Made by a program: the position numbers and the translations under genes. Under the pieces are notes generated by a model. That model searched no databases. It saw nothing but the letters and a program-made list of their open reading frames with translations, and had not been told where the DNA came from. A stretch of 39,858 nt of DNA from a virus. The stretch is from the IMG/VR virus record IMGVR_UViG_3300034072_001411, positions 1 through 39,858 of that record, one strand, 5' to 3'. Position 1 is the first letter of the stretch, and each line of letters begins with the position of its first letter. Below, piece after piece: positions 24,947 through 32,486 of this stretch.

Positions 24947-25246
24947 TTATCTGAAGCCAAATCTAATAATTTTTTCTTTTGGGTGCTCCTCAATAAACCA
25001 ATTATCGGGCAGCAGCTTATTAGCACGCTCTTTAAACGCCTTTATTTGCCATGCTGTGAGTTCAAGCACGTTAATATATATTTCGCTGCATATAATGGGC
25101 ATAGACAGCCTGTTATGCTTTGCAATGGTTGTATTGGTGCGGAACTCCTCAGCAGGGTTGTAGGCCTGTATGGCATCGGGTTTGTGCTTAAGGGCAAAAT
25201 TAAAAATCCGCTCTGCAGAGCGGACTTGTATTTCAGTCAATGGCAT
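24947..25246 (-). CDS. Uncharacterised accessory protein
   Basis: This 99-aa protein is soluble-looking. It has a first helix (TEIQVRSAERIFNFALKHKPDAI), a PIICSEIYINVLELTAWQIKAFKERANKLLPDNW segment and a basic C-terminus. Function is not recognised. It belongs to the leftward accessory set. Confidence 0.55.
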   Translation of the reverse strand: MPLTEIQVRSAERIFNFALKHKPDAIQAYNPAEEFRTNTTIAKHNRLSMPIICSEIYINVLELTAWQIKAFKERANKLLPDNWFIEEHPKEKIIRFGFR

Positions 25247-25294
25247 CAGTGTCTATTCTTAAATTTTCAGGGATATCAAAAATTAAAGGTTTTA

Positions 25295-25549
25295 CTATAG
25301 GCCGATAGTGCCAATCAGGGTAATAAAAATAATCCTGTTTTCATAACCACATACAACTTGTATTAAGTCATCTGCAAATAGCTTTTCAAAATTATAAAGG
25401 TGATTTACATTTCTTAATAAGTAATCTGGTAATGCACATTTAATGTCCGTTACTTTAATATCGTAAATATTAAAATAAATTTTAGCTTGTTTGATGAGAG
25501 ATTTCATCAAATTGCTATTGTCTTCTAAATAAATATCAATCATATTCAA
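25295..25549 (-). CDS. Uncharacterised AT-rich accessory gene
   Basis: This 84-aa protein has an acidic N-terminus and hydrophobic C-terminus (RIIFITLIGTIGL). A Met two codons later (25543) is an alternative start. Base composition is strongly AT-rich, like the SIR2-HerA pair on its other side. A TAGTTTTG -7 element lies upstream at 25573-25566 on the minus strand. No family is recognised. Confidence 0.5.
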   Translation of the reverse strand: MNMIDIYLEDNSNLMKSLIKQAKIYFNIYDIKVTDIKCALPDYLLRNVNHLYNFEKLFADDLIQVVCGYENRIIFITLIGTIGL

Positions 25550-25565
25550 TTAATTTTTAAGATTT

Positions 25566-25573
25566 CAAAACTA
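25566..25573 (-). promoter_or_regulatory. -7 box of the leftward accessory gene
   Basis: TAGTTTTG on the minus strand fits TAnnTTTG and lies about 17 bp before the start codon at 25549. A clear -33 TTG is missing. With the SIR2 promoter it forms a divergent pair. Confidence 0.35.
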
Positions 25574-25628
25574 ATAATTACTGAGCGTATTATTAAAGGT
25601 TAATTTATGCTAATAAAAGAATCTGTTT

Positions 25629-25662
25629 TTGTTATAACTTTTTAACAATTTATTTATGTTTG
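25629..25662 (+). promoter_or_regulatory. Promoter of the SIR2-HerA operon
   Basis: TTG at 25629-25631, a 23-bp spacer and TATGTTTG at 25655-25662 match the Bacteroidota promoter pattern. The predicted start is about 20 bp before the SIR2 ATG. The defence operon can thus be read in the lysogen independently of phage genes. Confidence 0.6.
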
Positions 25663-25688
25663 TGAATATAAAAAATAACTAAACAATT

Positions 25689-26972
25689 ATGGACAAACCT
25701 GTTACAATTTATCATTACAAGGGAAACACTAATATATTAGCGCAAGAACATAATTATGATGATGCTCTTAAAAAAATCAAAGATTCATTTAATAAAGTTC
25801 TTGATGGAAAAAATCTTTCTTTTTTATTAGGTTCAGGGTGCTCTTCATTTAAAATAAACTTAGTAGATGATAAACCAGACAATTTCACAGAAGTAGGAAT
25901 TCCGACTATGATTCCGCTTGCGAAATTTTTTTTTAAAGAAGTTTTAGATAAAGGCGATGTAAAATTTTTGCTTCAGGAATGTAAAATTGATGTTTCAGAT
26001 AAAAAAATTGAAACAAATATTGAACATTTTTTAGGGGTATTACACAGTTATCGAGTTTATCTAAATACTGCAATATTTCCTGATCACCCTGCTGGAGAAG
26101 ATACACTTTTGCAAAAAGTTGATAAAATTATTGATAAAGCAAGAAAATATATCATTGAGAAATGTTTAAATGAAAGCAATCGTAAGAGTGGAATAGACGC
26201 TGGTCTCAATGCATTATATGAGCAATTTTATCGAAAGTTAATATATCGAAATTCTAATCTACCTAAAGCTAACATTTTCACTACTAATTATGACTTATAT
26301 TCAGAAACTGCGTTAGATAATTTAGGGATTCACTACGTGAATGGTTTTTCTGGTGGTATTAAAAAATATTTTAATCCTACAATATTTAATTATGCGCTTG
26401 CCGAAAAAATAGACTTGTCGCAAGCCAAGTGGAATGTAATTGATAACTTTTTCTATTTGTACAAAATTCACGGTTCAATAAACTGGATTGAAGATGATTC
26501 AGGTTCAAAGCTTTTTAGAGTTCGAGAACTGCAAGACCCAACAACTGAAAAACTACAAAAGCAAGGTACTGTGATGATACATCCAACACCGCTAAAACAA
26601 AATGCCAGTTTGGGTAGTCCTTATTCTGACCTTTTCCGAGAGTTCCAAAAGAAACTAATGCAAAACAATAATATACTTATTACAATTGGGTATAGTTTCA
26701 GCGACGAACATATAAACAATATAATTTTTCAGGCATTTACAATACCTTCATTTAGGCTTATTATTATTGGTGATCCCACAAGAAGTAAACAAATTGAACA
26801 GTTACAGTCTTTAGATGACCCACGCATTTGGATTTTGGGTGGTATTTTGAAAAACGAGGATAAACTTCATTACTTTAATGGATTTGTTGAAAATGTATTA
26901 CCTGATTTGAGTAATGATCAAATCGATAATAAAATTGAAGAAGCAATCAAAAAACTGTTACGCGATGAATAA
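25689..26972 (+). CDS. SIR2-domain NADase-like defence protein
   Basis: This 427-aa protein has a SIR2 fold: a nucleotide-binding FLLGSGCS (45-52), FTTNYD (197-202), KIHGSINW with His261, and ITIGYSFSDEHIN (331-343). These are the motifs of bacterial SIR2 effectors that degrade NAD+ on phage infection. Its stop codon overlaps the start of the HerA gene, so the two form one operon, as in the known SIR2-HerA (Nezha) anti-phage system. The region is AT-richer than the phage genes, which suggests it was acquired as cargo. No transmembrane segment is seen. Confidence 0.9.
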   Translation: MDKPVTIYHYKGNTNILAQEHNYDDALKKIKDSFNKVLDGKNLSFLLGSGCSSFKINLVDDKPDNFTEVGIPTMIPLAKFFFKEVLDKGDVKFLLQECKIDVSDKKIETNIEHFLGVLHSYRVYLNTAIFPDHPAGEDTLLQKVDKIIDKARKYIIEKCLNESNRKSGIDAGLNALYEQFYRKLIYRNSNLPKANIFTTNYDLYSETALDNLGIHYVNGFSGGIKKYFNPTIFNYALAEKIDLSQAKWNVIDNFFYLYKIHGSINWIEDDSGSKLFRVRELQDPTTEKLQKQGTVMIHPTPLKQNASLGSPYSDLFREFQKKLMQNNNILITIGYSFSDEHINNIIFQAFTIPSFRLIIIGDPTRSKQIEQLQSLDDPRIWILGGILKNEDKLHYFNGFVENVLPDLSNDQIDNKIEEAIKKLLRDE

Positions 26973-29049
26973 AGACGATAAACAACGGGTAATAGGCAAA
27001 ATTGTAACTATCAGTTCAGACAAATTTACTGTAGAGCTTCTCGCAGGTATAGAAAACTTTAATATAAACGGGTTTGATGATATTAATTACTTTGCGCAAT
27101 TAAATAGTTACATTGTAATACCTTATCAAAATTTTTATATTATAGCTGAAGTGGCGGGAGTGAGAGAGAAAGACTCACCTGCCTTTGTAACTAATCCAAA
27201 GGAGCAAACACTAAGTAAGATTTTTTCAGGAAAATTTCTTGATGTTTTACCAATAGGTTCTTTAAAATTGAAAACAGGTCATTCTGGGGAATACGAATTT
27301 GAATTTGGGGTTAGTATATATCCACCCCTGTACACAGATGCCCTCTACATACATCAACGTGAATTAGATACAATATTTAATGTAGCAAATCAAGAGTTTA
27401 TAAAGTGTGAAAACGATAATCAAGGCGATTGTGCCGAAAGTTGCCACTGTAAAAATCAGATATATAAAACGCTACCGATAGGAACATCGTCCATTTTTCC
27501 GGACTATAAGATCAAAGTTGATATCGATAAATTTTTTGGCGGACATGCTGCAATACTGGGTAATACCGGGAGTGGAAAATCATGTACAATTGCATCTATA
27601 ATTCAAGGTTTATTTACCTATAAAGATTATAGTGCAACCGGTAGTACTTTCGTTTTTTTTGACGTTAATGGCGAATACAAGCAAGCGTTTTCAAAAATTT
27701 CAGAAATAGATAACGATTTAAAAACACGTTTTTTATCATTAAAGCCGGACGAAGATCAGAATGATGAGGATGATTTTTACCTTCCACATTGGTTTTTAAC
27801 AATAGAAGAATGGGCTTTACTACTTCAAGCAACTGAAAGAACTCAATTACCTATATTAAGAAATGCGCTAGGTATGGCTCCTGTGTTTTCAAAAAAAGAA
27901 GATTTTGAAGCAATAAAAAATCATATATTGTCTACATGTATCTCTGAAATACTCAGAAGCTCACAAAGTCCAGGTGCGGTAAGCGTTCGCATTACTGCGA
28001 TACTTTTAAAATTTGGAACGAAAGATATTAATTTGGAAACGGCTTTTTCTTATAGAGATGACGAGGGAAAATTAGTTAAAAGTTTCATTCATGGAACATT
28101 AGGTAAGAAAGATTTAACAATAAAGAATGCCATACATGTTCATTTTGCATCTATGCCAGGAGGCGAACACTTACAGAAATGGCTAAATTCCATTGATGAA
28201 CAAGGGAAGCGTCTATTTATAATGGATAACTTTAAGATGCCGGTATATCAACCGTATCAAAAATTTAAATTTGAAGACTTAGAGCAAGTTGTTGATTTAG
28301 CGTTACTGTATGAAGAAGCGCATGGAAATAATCAAATCAGGGAATTTAATTCTTCTATGGTTACACGCTTAAAAAGTATAAAAGACAGACCGGATTTTGA
28401 ATTTTTACGACAAGAAAAAGGTTCAGAAGAAAGTTATAAACGTAAACTTTTAGGTCTAATCAAGCGAAGAAGGCAAGGTGTCACATTAAAAAAATTTCAA
28501 ATAATAAATATTGATTTAAGTTCTTTAGAAGATGAAATTGTAGAAGTTGTTTCTTGTGTAATTACTCGTATCCTCTACGAAGCAGTAAAAGAAATAGAAC
28601 CTCGGAATACGTATCCTGTAAATTTAGTTTTAGAAGAAGCGCATCGCTACATTGGGGGTCATGTTCAGACAAACTTTTTGAGAGCAAACGGAATATTTGA
28701 CAGAGTTGCCAAAGAAGGACGAAAGTTTGGCTTGTTTTTATTAATAAGTTCACAGCGACCGAGCGAGCTTTCAAAAACTGTATTAAGTCAGTGCAGTAAT
28801 TTTATAGTGCATCGAATTCAAAACCCGGAAGATTTGTCGCATATAAGACAAATAACACCACATGTAAGTGAAACGGTTCTAAGGCGAATGCCTTCTATAC
28901 CAACACAACATGCATTAATATTTGGCCATTGTGTAAACTTGCCCGCTACTTTTAAAGTAAATACAGCCGATCCAAGACCGAAGAGTGATAACAATAAGAT
29001 TAGCGAAAATTGGTTTAAGATTGCTAATCATGAAGTGAACTTAAAATAA
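26965..29049 (+). CDS. HerA-like hexameric ATPase of SIR2-HerA system
   Basis: The ATG at 26965 is chosen because it gives the ordinary HerA N-terminus and an 8-bp overlap with SIR2 (694 aa). Residues 1-100 look like the HAS-barrel. The ATPase has Walker A GNTGSGKS (199-206), a DVNGEY motif (233-238), Walker B NLVLEEAH (553-560), RVAKEGRKFGL (580-590) and SSQRPSELS (595-603). Cys residues near 147-162 (CENDNQGDCAESCHC) could bind metal. HerA rings assemble with SIR2 into a large complex in known systems. A terminator follows. Confidence 0.9.
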   Translation: MNKDDKQRVIGKIVTISSDKFTVELLAGIENFNINGFDDINYFAQLNSYIVIPYQNFYIIAEVAGVREKDSPAFVTNPKEQTLSKIFSGKFLDVLPIGSLKLKTGHSGEYEFEFGVSIYPPLYTDALYIHQRELDTIFNVANQEFIKCENDNQGDCAESCHCKNQIYKTLPIGTSSIFPDYKIKVDIDKFFGGHAAILGNTGSGKSCTIASIIQGLFTYKDYSATGSTFVFFDVNGEYKQAFSKISEIDNDLKTRFLSLKPDEDQNDEDDFYLPHWFLTIEEWALLLQATERTQLPILRNALGMAPVFSKKEDFEAIKNHILSTCISEILRSSQSPGAVSVRITAILLKFGTKDINLETAFSYRDDEGKLVKSFIHGTLGKKDLTIKNAIHVHFASMPGGEHLQKWLNSIDEQGKRLFIMDNFKMPVYQPYQKFKFEDLEQVVDLALLYEEAHGNNQIREFNSSMVTRLKSIKDRPDFEFLRQEKGSEESYKRKLLGLIKRRRQGVTLKKFQIINIDLSSLEDEIVEVVSCVITRILYEAVKEIEPRNTYPVNLVLEEAHRYIGGHVQTNFLRANGIFDRVAKEGRKFGLFLLISSQRPSELSKTVLSQCSNFIVHRIQNPEDLSHIRQITPHVSETVLRRMPSIPTQHALIFGHCVNLPATFKVNTADPRPKSDNNKISENWFKIANHEVNLK

Positions 29050-29050
29050 A

Positions 29051-29070
29051 AAAGAGCCAATTGGCTCTTT
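29051..29070. terminator. Bidirectional terminator after HerA
   Basis: AAAGAGCCAATTGGCTCTTT is a perfect 20-base palindrome with A and T runs on both sides. It lies between the convergent ends of the HerA gene and the Cys-rich protein gene, so it can stop transcription both ways. Confidence 0.8.
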
Positions 29071-29076
29071 TTTATT

Positions 29077-29385
29077 TTATCCGCAAATCCATCCGCAGGG
29101 AGTGTTTGCACATCCTCCACTTATACACCAACGCCTGTTACCCAGGCGGCAGCAGGTTCTCAAAATACCATCAATTTCTGCCTTATCGGTGGCCGATGAT
29201 TTGGTAATGGAAGGAGCGTTGTCTAACCTTGAAACATTCTGCACCAGGCTTGCATTCCCTCCAACATTTCCGTCAAAGTCGATAGTTACTTTTTCATCAT
29301 CTAAAAAAAGTTCAGCAGTTTTGCCATTTTCAATTTTAACCGTGATAGTTTCCCCATCAATCTTGAGATCATAAAAATTTTCCAT
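29077..29385 (-). CDS. Small protein with Cys-rich tail
   Basis: This 102-aa protein has a beta-rich acidic N-terminus (DLKIDGETITVKIENGKTAELFLDDEKVTIDFDGN), a linker, and a C-terminal tail of about 25 residues with six Cys and several Gly (RTCCRLGNRRWCISGGC... TPCGWICG). There is no signal peptide. It could be a metal-binding protein or a peptide precursor, but no modification or export enzymes are nearby. It lies behind the defence operon on the opposite strand. Confidence 0.6.
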   Translation of the reverse strand: MENFYDLKIDGETITVKIENGKTAELFLDDEKVTIDFDGNVGGNASLVQNVSRLDNAPSITKSSATDKAEIDGILRTCCRLGNRRWCISGGCANTPCGWICG

Positions 29386-29465
29386 ATTGTAATATTTTAA
29401 TCGATTAGAATACTAATATATAACACGGCATAAAGTTATAAAATACCCATTGGTAGGTATATTAT

Positions 29466-29567
29466 TCAAGTTATTAGGCTACCGCAAAACTCGCAACGGT
29501 CGGTGTCGTCAACCTCTATGCTAAGGTTGCAGTTGCAGGGTTTATAATAATTTTGGAATGATAACAT
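29466..29567 (-). CDS. 33-residue zinc-ribbon peptide
   Basis: The reading frame gives MLSFQNYYKPCNCNLS, an acidic stretch, and RCEFCGSLIT, i.e. a CxC ... CxxC arrangement that could bind one zinc ion. It is too short to be found by common size limits but has a proper start and stop. Mini zinc ribbons such as Mu Com act as RNA-binding regulators, so this is one candidate for a mom regulator. No direct evidence links them. Confidence 0.5.
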   Translation of the reverse strand: MLSFQNYYKPCNCNLSIEVDDTDRCEFCGSLIT

Positions 29568-29604
29568 ACAGATTTATATATTTTAGAACCTTAATTCAAT
29601 AGAT

Positions 29605-29612
29605 TATTTTTG
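29605..29612 (+). promoter_or_regulatory. -7 box before the small rightward gene
   Basis: TATTTTTG fits TAnnTTTG and lies 27 bp upstream of the ATG at 29639. A -33 TTG is not evident. Confidence 0.35.
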
Positions 29613-29638
29613 TACTTATTAACTTTAAATTTTTAAAA

Positions 29639-29866
29639 ATGAAACAATTAGTTATCGACTTAGACAAGTTCGTTGGCAGAAATGTTGCTGAATTAAAAGA
29701 GCATGTACTTTCTGAAATTATGAGAATTGATATTTCTTATAAACTTGACGGGCCAAGAGACAGAAATGGACATACAAAACTTTTAAAAGTTGTAGACTCC
29801 TACCACGCACAAGGCCGCAGCACAATTACTGATGTAAATATTATAAAGCCTGATGATAAAGTTTAA
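29639..29866 (+). CDS. Small rightward accessory gene
   Basis: This 75-aa protein is charged, mixed helix/strand, with KQLVIDLDKFVGRNVAELKEHVLSEIMR and a basic end. It is the only rightward gene between HerA and the repressor and has its own -7 box, suggesting expression in the lysogen. No family is recognised. Confidence 0.55.
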   Translation: MKQLVIDLDKFVGRNVAELKEHVLSEIMRIDISYKLDGPRDRNGHTKLLKVVDSYHAQGRSTITDVNIIKPDDKV

Positions 29867-29874
29867 GCCTTTCA

Positions 29875-30399
29875 TCACTTATTCGTTTTAAGCATTGCCA
29901 GCTCGGCAAGTGTGGGGTTTTGGTTTTTGCCGGTTGGCCTTTTTATCAGTTCCTTAGCCACTGCATACCAATCGTCCTCATAATATTGCTGATGTATAAA
30001 GGTGGCAAGGTTTGCCTGTGCCACGCCCGAAACCTGCAAGTAGTACTTATAGCCCGGCACGGTAAAGAATATCTTGAGCTTGTCGGCTTCTTTTAGCTTG
30101 TTGTAACGCTTTTCGCTCTCAATCCTTTTAACCTTATGCGCGTACAGTTCCCATAGCGCAGAAAAGGACAGGTCAGGCTCGCCGATGTTTATTTCAAAGT
30201 TGCTTTTAAGCTTTTCCTGCCATTGCTTTACATCGGCCTCATAAAAGGGATAGTTGGCTTTTAGCCAGTTTATCTGTGTTTCGCTAAGTACGCCATCAAG
30301 CATTTTAAACTCGGCTAAAATGCCGTTTAAATGGTATTTAAACTGCCATATATAACCATCGCTGCGGCTTTTTATCGTGTAGGTTCTTAGTAGTTCCAT
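29875..30399 (-). CDS. Uncharacterised early-operon protein
   Basis: This 174-aa protein ends the leftward early operon. It starts MELLRTYTIKSRSDGYIWQFKYHLNGILAEFKMLDG and has a helical middle (LWELYAHKVKRIESEKRYNKLKEADKLKIFF) and a Pro-Thr-Lys-rich end. Its place beyond GemA is where Mu carries the middle regulator Mor, but no HTH of that type is seen. Function unknown. Confidence 0.6.
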   Translation of the reverse strand: MELLRTYTIKSRSDGYIWQFKYHLNGILAEFKMLDGVLSETQINWLKANYPFYEADVKQWQEKLKSNFEINIGEPDLSFSALWELYAHKVKRIESEKRYNKLKEADKLKIFFTVPGYKYYLQVSGVAQANLATFIHQQYYEDDWYAVAKELIKRPTGKNQNPTLAELAMLKTNK

Positions 30400-30408
30400 A
30401 GTGGTGGG

Positions 30409-30759
30409 TTAATTTGCAAAGTGAGGGTCGAGCAAAGTGTGCAGCTTTACTATCTTAGATTTGTTGTAGGGGTCAAATTCTATTAGCAAACGCCCGGTTA
30501 AGTACATCCATAAGGCATAACCTTCGTGAAATTTAAGCGTTACATGGTGCTTTTTCTTTGTGTCAAAAAGGGTAGGCTTTCGGCTCAGCTTCTCATACTT
30601 TTTGCATATCCTGTCGGCTATGTCGGTTACAATAGAAACAACTACCTTATTATCGCGTTTTAGCTTATTAAACCGGGCTGCATCGTGCTTGGCATGCTGC
30701 TCAAAACAACTGCTTAAAAATTGCAGGTCGTCTGCGGTAAGTTTTAGCTCTATGTTCAT
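30409..30759 (-). CDS. Uncharacterised early phage protein
   Basis: The ATG at 30759 (116 aa) is chosen over the TTG at 30765 because it overlaps the upstream stop as ATGA. The protein is Lys-rich, with HVTLKFHEGYALWMYLTGRLLIEFDPYNKSKI. No family is recognised. It is part of the coupled chain of small genes after GemA. Confidence 0.6.
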   Translation of the reverse strand: MNIELKLTADDLQFLSSCFEQHAKHDAARFNKLKRDNKVVVSIVTDIADRICKKYEKLSRKPTLFDTKKKHHVTLKFHEGYALWMYLTGRLLIEFDPYNKSKIVKLHTLLDPHFAN

Positions 30760-30929
30760 CTGCAATCCATTTGAGGGTTAGTTAATAACTGTCCGCAGTC
30801 GGCGCAGTACTCGCCTGTGGTTTCACAGCCAGCCGCTGCCCCGGTAACGCGGGTTATGCGGTTGGCATGGTTGCACGTGGTGGTATGGCCCTGCGGTGTG
30901 TTTCCTGGTGCGGGAGTAACGTTTGCCAT
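30756..30929 (-). CDS. Small Cys-containing protein, zinc-ribbon-like
   Basis: This 57-aa frame runs from the ATG at 30929 to TGA at 30756. It contains TTTCNHANR and GCETTGEYCADCGQLL, where a CxxC and upstream Cys/His residues could hold a zinc ion. It overlaps its neighbours on both sides (TAATG and ATGA types), a sign of translational coupling. Function unknown. Confidence 0.55.
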   Translation of the reverse strand: MANVTPAPGNTPQGHTTTCNHANRITRVTGAAAGCETTGEYCADCGQLLTNPQMDCR

Positions 30930-31159
30930 TATATATCCTGCTCCTGCATTTCTTTAAACACGCAATTTTTACGGCAGCGAATAGCGTCGTCACAATCGCA
31001 TACACCATCGCTGCTATTCTGATCGTGTTTATTATCCCGCAGGCTGCCAATTTTGTAACCTGTTATAAACATGCCTACCGCAATTACTATCATAGTTACA
31101 AGGGATAGCCAAAAGAAGCCGTTAATGCTCTCAATTGTGTATTTGTCTAAATCATTCAT
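30929..31159 (-). CDS. Small membrane protein with Cys-rich tail
   Basis: This 76-aa protein has one membrane helix (GFFWLSLVTMIVIAVGMFITGYKIG) and a tail with CDCDD...RCRKNC that could bind metal. It overlaps the next gene by 1 bp. Early expression and membrane location would suit a cell-envelope or exclusion role, which is only a guess. Confidence 0.55.
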   Translation of the reverse strand: MNDLDKYTIESINGFFWLSLVTMIVIAVGMFITGYKIGSLRDNKHDQNSSDGVCDCDDAIRCRKNCVFKEMQEQDI

Positions 31160-31168
31160 CGTGTTATA

Positions 31169-31243
31169 TTATTTGCGTTTGTATTTCCAGTTAACAGTAT
31201 TTTCGAGGGCTTTAATGACTTTGCTCAGCTCTTCATCGGTCAT
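31169..31243 (-). CDS. 24-residue peptide, probable GemA C-terminus in another frame
   Basis: The peptide MTDEELSKVIKALENTVNWKYKRK starts on an ATGA overlap with the GemA-like stop. Its sequence looks like the last helix of GemA (DUF1018) proteins, which end in a 'sle..vi.aL' helix. It may be re-initiated separately or joined to GemA by a -1 slip on the preceding A run. Either way the pair would rebuild a protein of typical length (about 141 aa). Confidence 0.45.
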   Translation of the reverse strand: MTDEELSKVIKALENTVNWKYKRK

Positions 31244-31593
31244 TTTTTAAGTGCCTTTTGTACCGGGCATTTGGCTGAGTGCATCCAGTCGTTTAGCTTT
31301 TCAAGGTCTGCCACGCGCCCGTGCTTATCGTTAAGCTGCCACCAGCCGAACTGCACACACAGCGACAGTATGTACTTATGGCGGCTATTCTTTTTGTCGA
31401 ACCCGGCGCGGAAATGCAGCTTGTGGGGTTGCTGGCCCAGCTTTACCAGTATCTTGTTGGCCTGCTCGAAAGTGAGGTCGTTACAGCTTATTTTTTTAAC
31501 ATCCTCTGTAGCCCATTGCACAAACTCCCCTTTGATGTCGCGGGTAGGTGCGTTTATTTGGATGAGCTTTTTTTGTTCTTTTGTTGCTTGCAT
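31240..31593 (-). CDS. gemA: GemA-like regulatory protein (DUF1018)
   Basis: This 117-aa protein resembles Mu GemA (gp16): KKLIQINAPTRDIKGEFVQWATEDVKKISCNDLTFEQANKILVKLGQ, then HKYILSLCVQFGWWQLNDKHGRVADLEKLNDWMHS. GemA affects host gene expression and DNA topology in Mu. The final helix seems to be coded in the overlapping 24-codon frame. Location between Gam and the small early genes fits the Mu order. Confidence 0.6.
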   Translation of the reverse strand: MQATKEQKKLIQINAPTRDIKGEFVQWATEDVKKISCNDLTFEQANKILVKLGQQPHKLHFRAGFDKKNSRHKYILSLCVQFGWWQLNDKHGRVADLEKLNDWMHSAKCPVQKALKK

Positions 31594-31661
31594 TCAATTA
31601 TTATTTTTATCAAACTTGCTAATGCAGAAATTGCCTTAATAACATCTATAAATGTGTCCAT
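31554..31661 (-). CDS. Possible 35-residue hydrophobic peptide overlapping gemA
   Basis: The frame MDTFIDVIKAISALASLIKIII followed by a basic tail (ECKQQKNKKSSSK) would form one short membrane helix. It overlaps the GemA start by 40 bases in another frame. Nothing else supports it, so it may be chance. The next 183 bases upstream (31662-31844) contain no gene that I can support. Confidence 0.25.
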   Translation of the reverse strand: MDTFIDVIKAISALASLIKIIIECKQQKNKKSSSK

Positions 31662-31844
31662 AGGTATAAATTTATTTGTGCAAGGTCTAAATCACCTTTC
31701 AAAATAAATAGGACACGGAAAACAGGCGCTTATTGTATTGTATATCAGTTTTTTACTTGATTTTAATTTTTCGTGAGATACTTTACAAGCCAGTAAAGTC
31801 GTTACTCATAGAGGACAATTTGGTAAAAATTATTTTTTGTCCAC

Positions 31845-31896
31845 TTGCACCGCTCCGGGTCTTGAACCCGGATGAATGCCGTTGCGGTAGTTACTT
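31845..31896 (-). repeat. tRNA-3'-half-like repeat, copy A
   Basis: This 52-base element matches copy B at 49 positions. On the minus strand it starts with the stop codon of the 91-aa gene (AAGTAAC) and contains a T-arm-like hairpin, CCGGG TTCAAGA CCCGG, followed by AGCGGTGCAA. No matching 5' acceptor half is nearby. It resembles the 3' half of a tRNA. Confidence 0.65.
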
Positions 31897-32166
31897 CTTT
31901 TTTTCTTTTTTAGCCTGGTCTTGAGCATCCATTAAAATCAACCTGTTCGCAAGGTGGTTAAACTCAAGAGGGTCGACTTCTTTGCCTGTGATTTTTGCAT
32001 ATACGTGCTGTGGAGTGCGTGTAGCAAGGCAATGGAAAAAGTCATTTAAAGCACCTTCTTTTTGTAATTCTTCAATCCATAAATAGTTTTCGCTTTCCTT
32101 GTCAAACAGATCGTTTAATGCTCCTGCAATTTTTACATGAAACTGTAGTTGTCTATCCTTATCCAT
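31891..32166 (-). CDS. Cassette-like small gene 1
   Basis: This 91-aa acidic helical protein (QFHVKIAGALNDLFDKESENYLWIEELQKEGALNDFFHCLATRTP) ends in a Lys-rich tail whose final codon and stop fall inside repeat copy A. Its leader is shared with the next small gene: copy B, then the 14-base leader GATTTAAAATTTGC (plus-strand reading) precede the start. Not related in sequence to the neighbouring small gene. Function unknown. Confidence 0.6.
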   Translation of the reverse strand: MDKDRQLQFHVKIAGALNDLFDKESENYLWIEELQKEGALNDFFHCLATRTPQHVYAKITGKEVDPLEFNHLANRLILMDAQDQAKKEKKK

Positions 32167-32182
32167 AATATTGATTTAAAAT

Positions 32183-32234
32183 TTGCACCGCTCCGGGTCT
32201 CGAACCCGGATGAATGCCGTTACGGTTGTTACTT
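32183..32234 (-). repeat. tRNA-3'-half-like repeat, copy B
   Basis: On the minus strand this repeat begins with the last codon and stop of the 78-aa gene, then a CATTCAT segment, the hairpin CCGGG TTCGAGA CCCGG (a canonical T-arm with TTCGA) and AGCGGTGCAA. It is 338 bp from copy A. Downstream it joins the 14-base leader also found after the nearby tRNA. Confidence 0.65.
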
Positions 32235-32465
32235 AATAATTTCTAATGCGATTGACAGCCCCGCGCCTGAACGCTTAATTTTTACTCTGCCAAAATTATT
32301 AAGAGCTGATAGCTGCTCGTTTTCTAATGTGCCGTTGAAAGTAAGTTTTACGCCATAATGGTCGCCAAAATCATTTACTGCATGGTCACTTACCGGCATA
32401 TTAAGAGCCGTGCTAAGCTCTGTTGCAATTTCTGTAGGGGTCTGTGTTGTAGTTTCTCTACTCAT
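32229..32465 (-). CDS. Cassette-like small gene 2
   Basis: This 78-aa protein starts MSRETTTQTPTEIATELSTALNMPV and ends in beta-rich GAGLSIALEIIK. Its stop codon is the first codon of repeat copy B, and its leader (14 bases identical to that of small gene 1) follows the tRNA-like gene. Function is unknown. The N-terminal Thr-rich stretch and absence of membrane helices suggest a small cytoplasmic protein. Confidence 0.6.
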   Translation of the reverse strand: MSRETTTQTPTEIATELSTALNMPVSDHAVNDFGDHYGVKLTFNGTLENEQLSALNNFGRVKIKRSGAGLSIALEIIK

Positions 32466-32486
32466 AATAAAAAGATTTAAAATTTG

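Noticed and set aside
25295-25549. Third component of the SIR2-HerA system
   Set aside because: The AT-rich gene is divergent from the operon and has no recognisable defence domain. Two-gene systems of this type are complete.
29077-29385. Lanthipeptide or other modified peptide cluster
   Set aside because: There are no modification, protease or transporter genes in the area, so only a Cys-rich protein is claimed.
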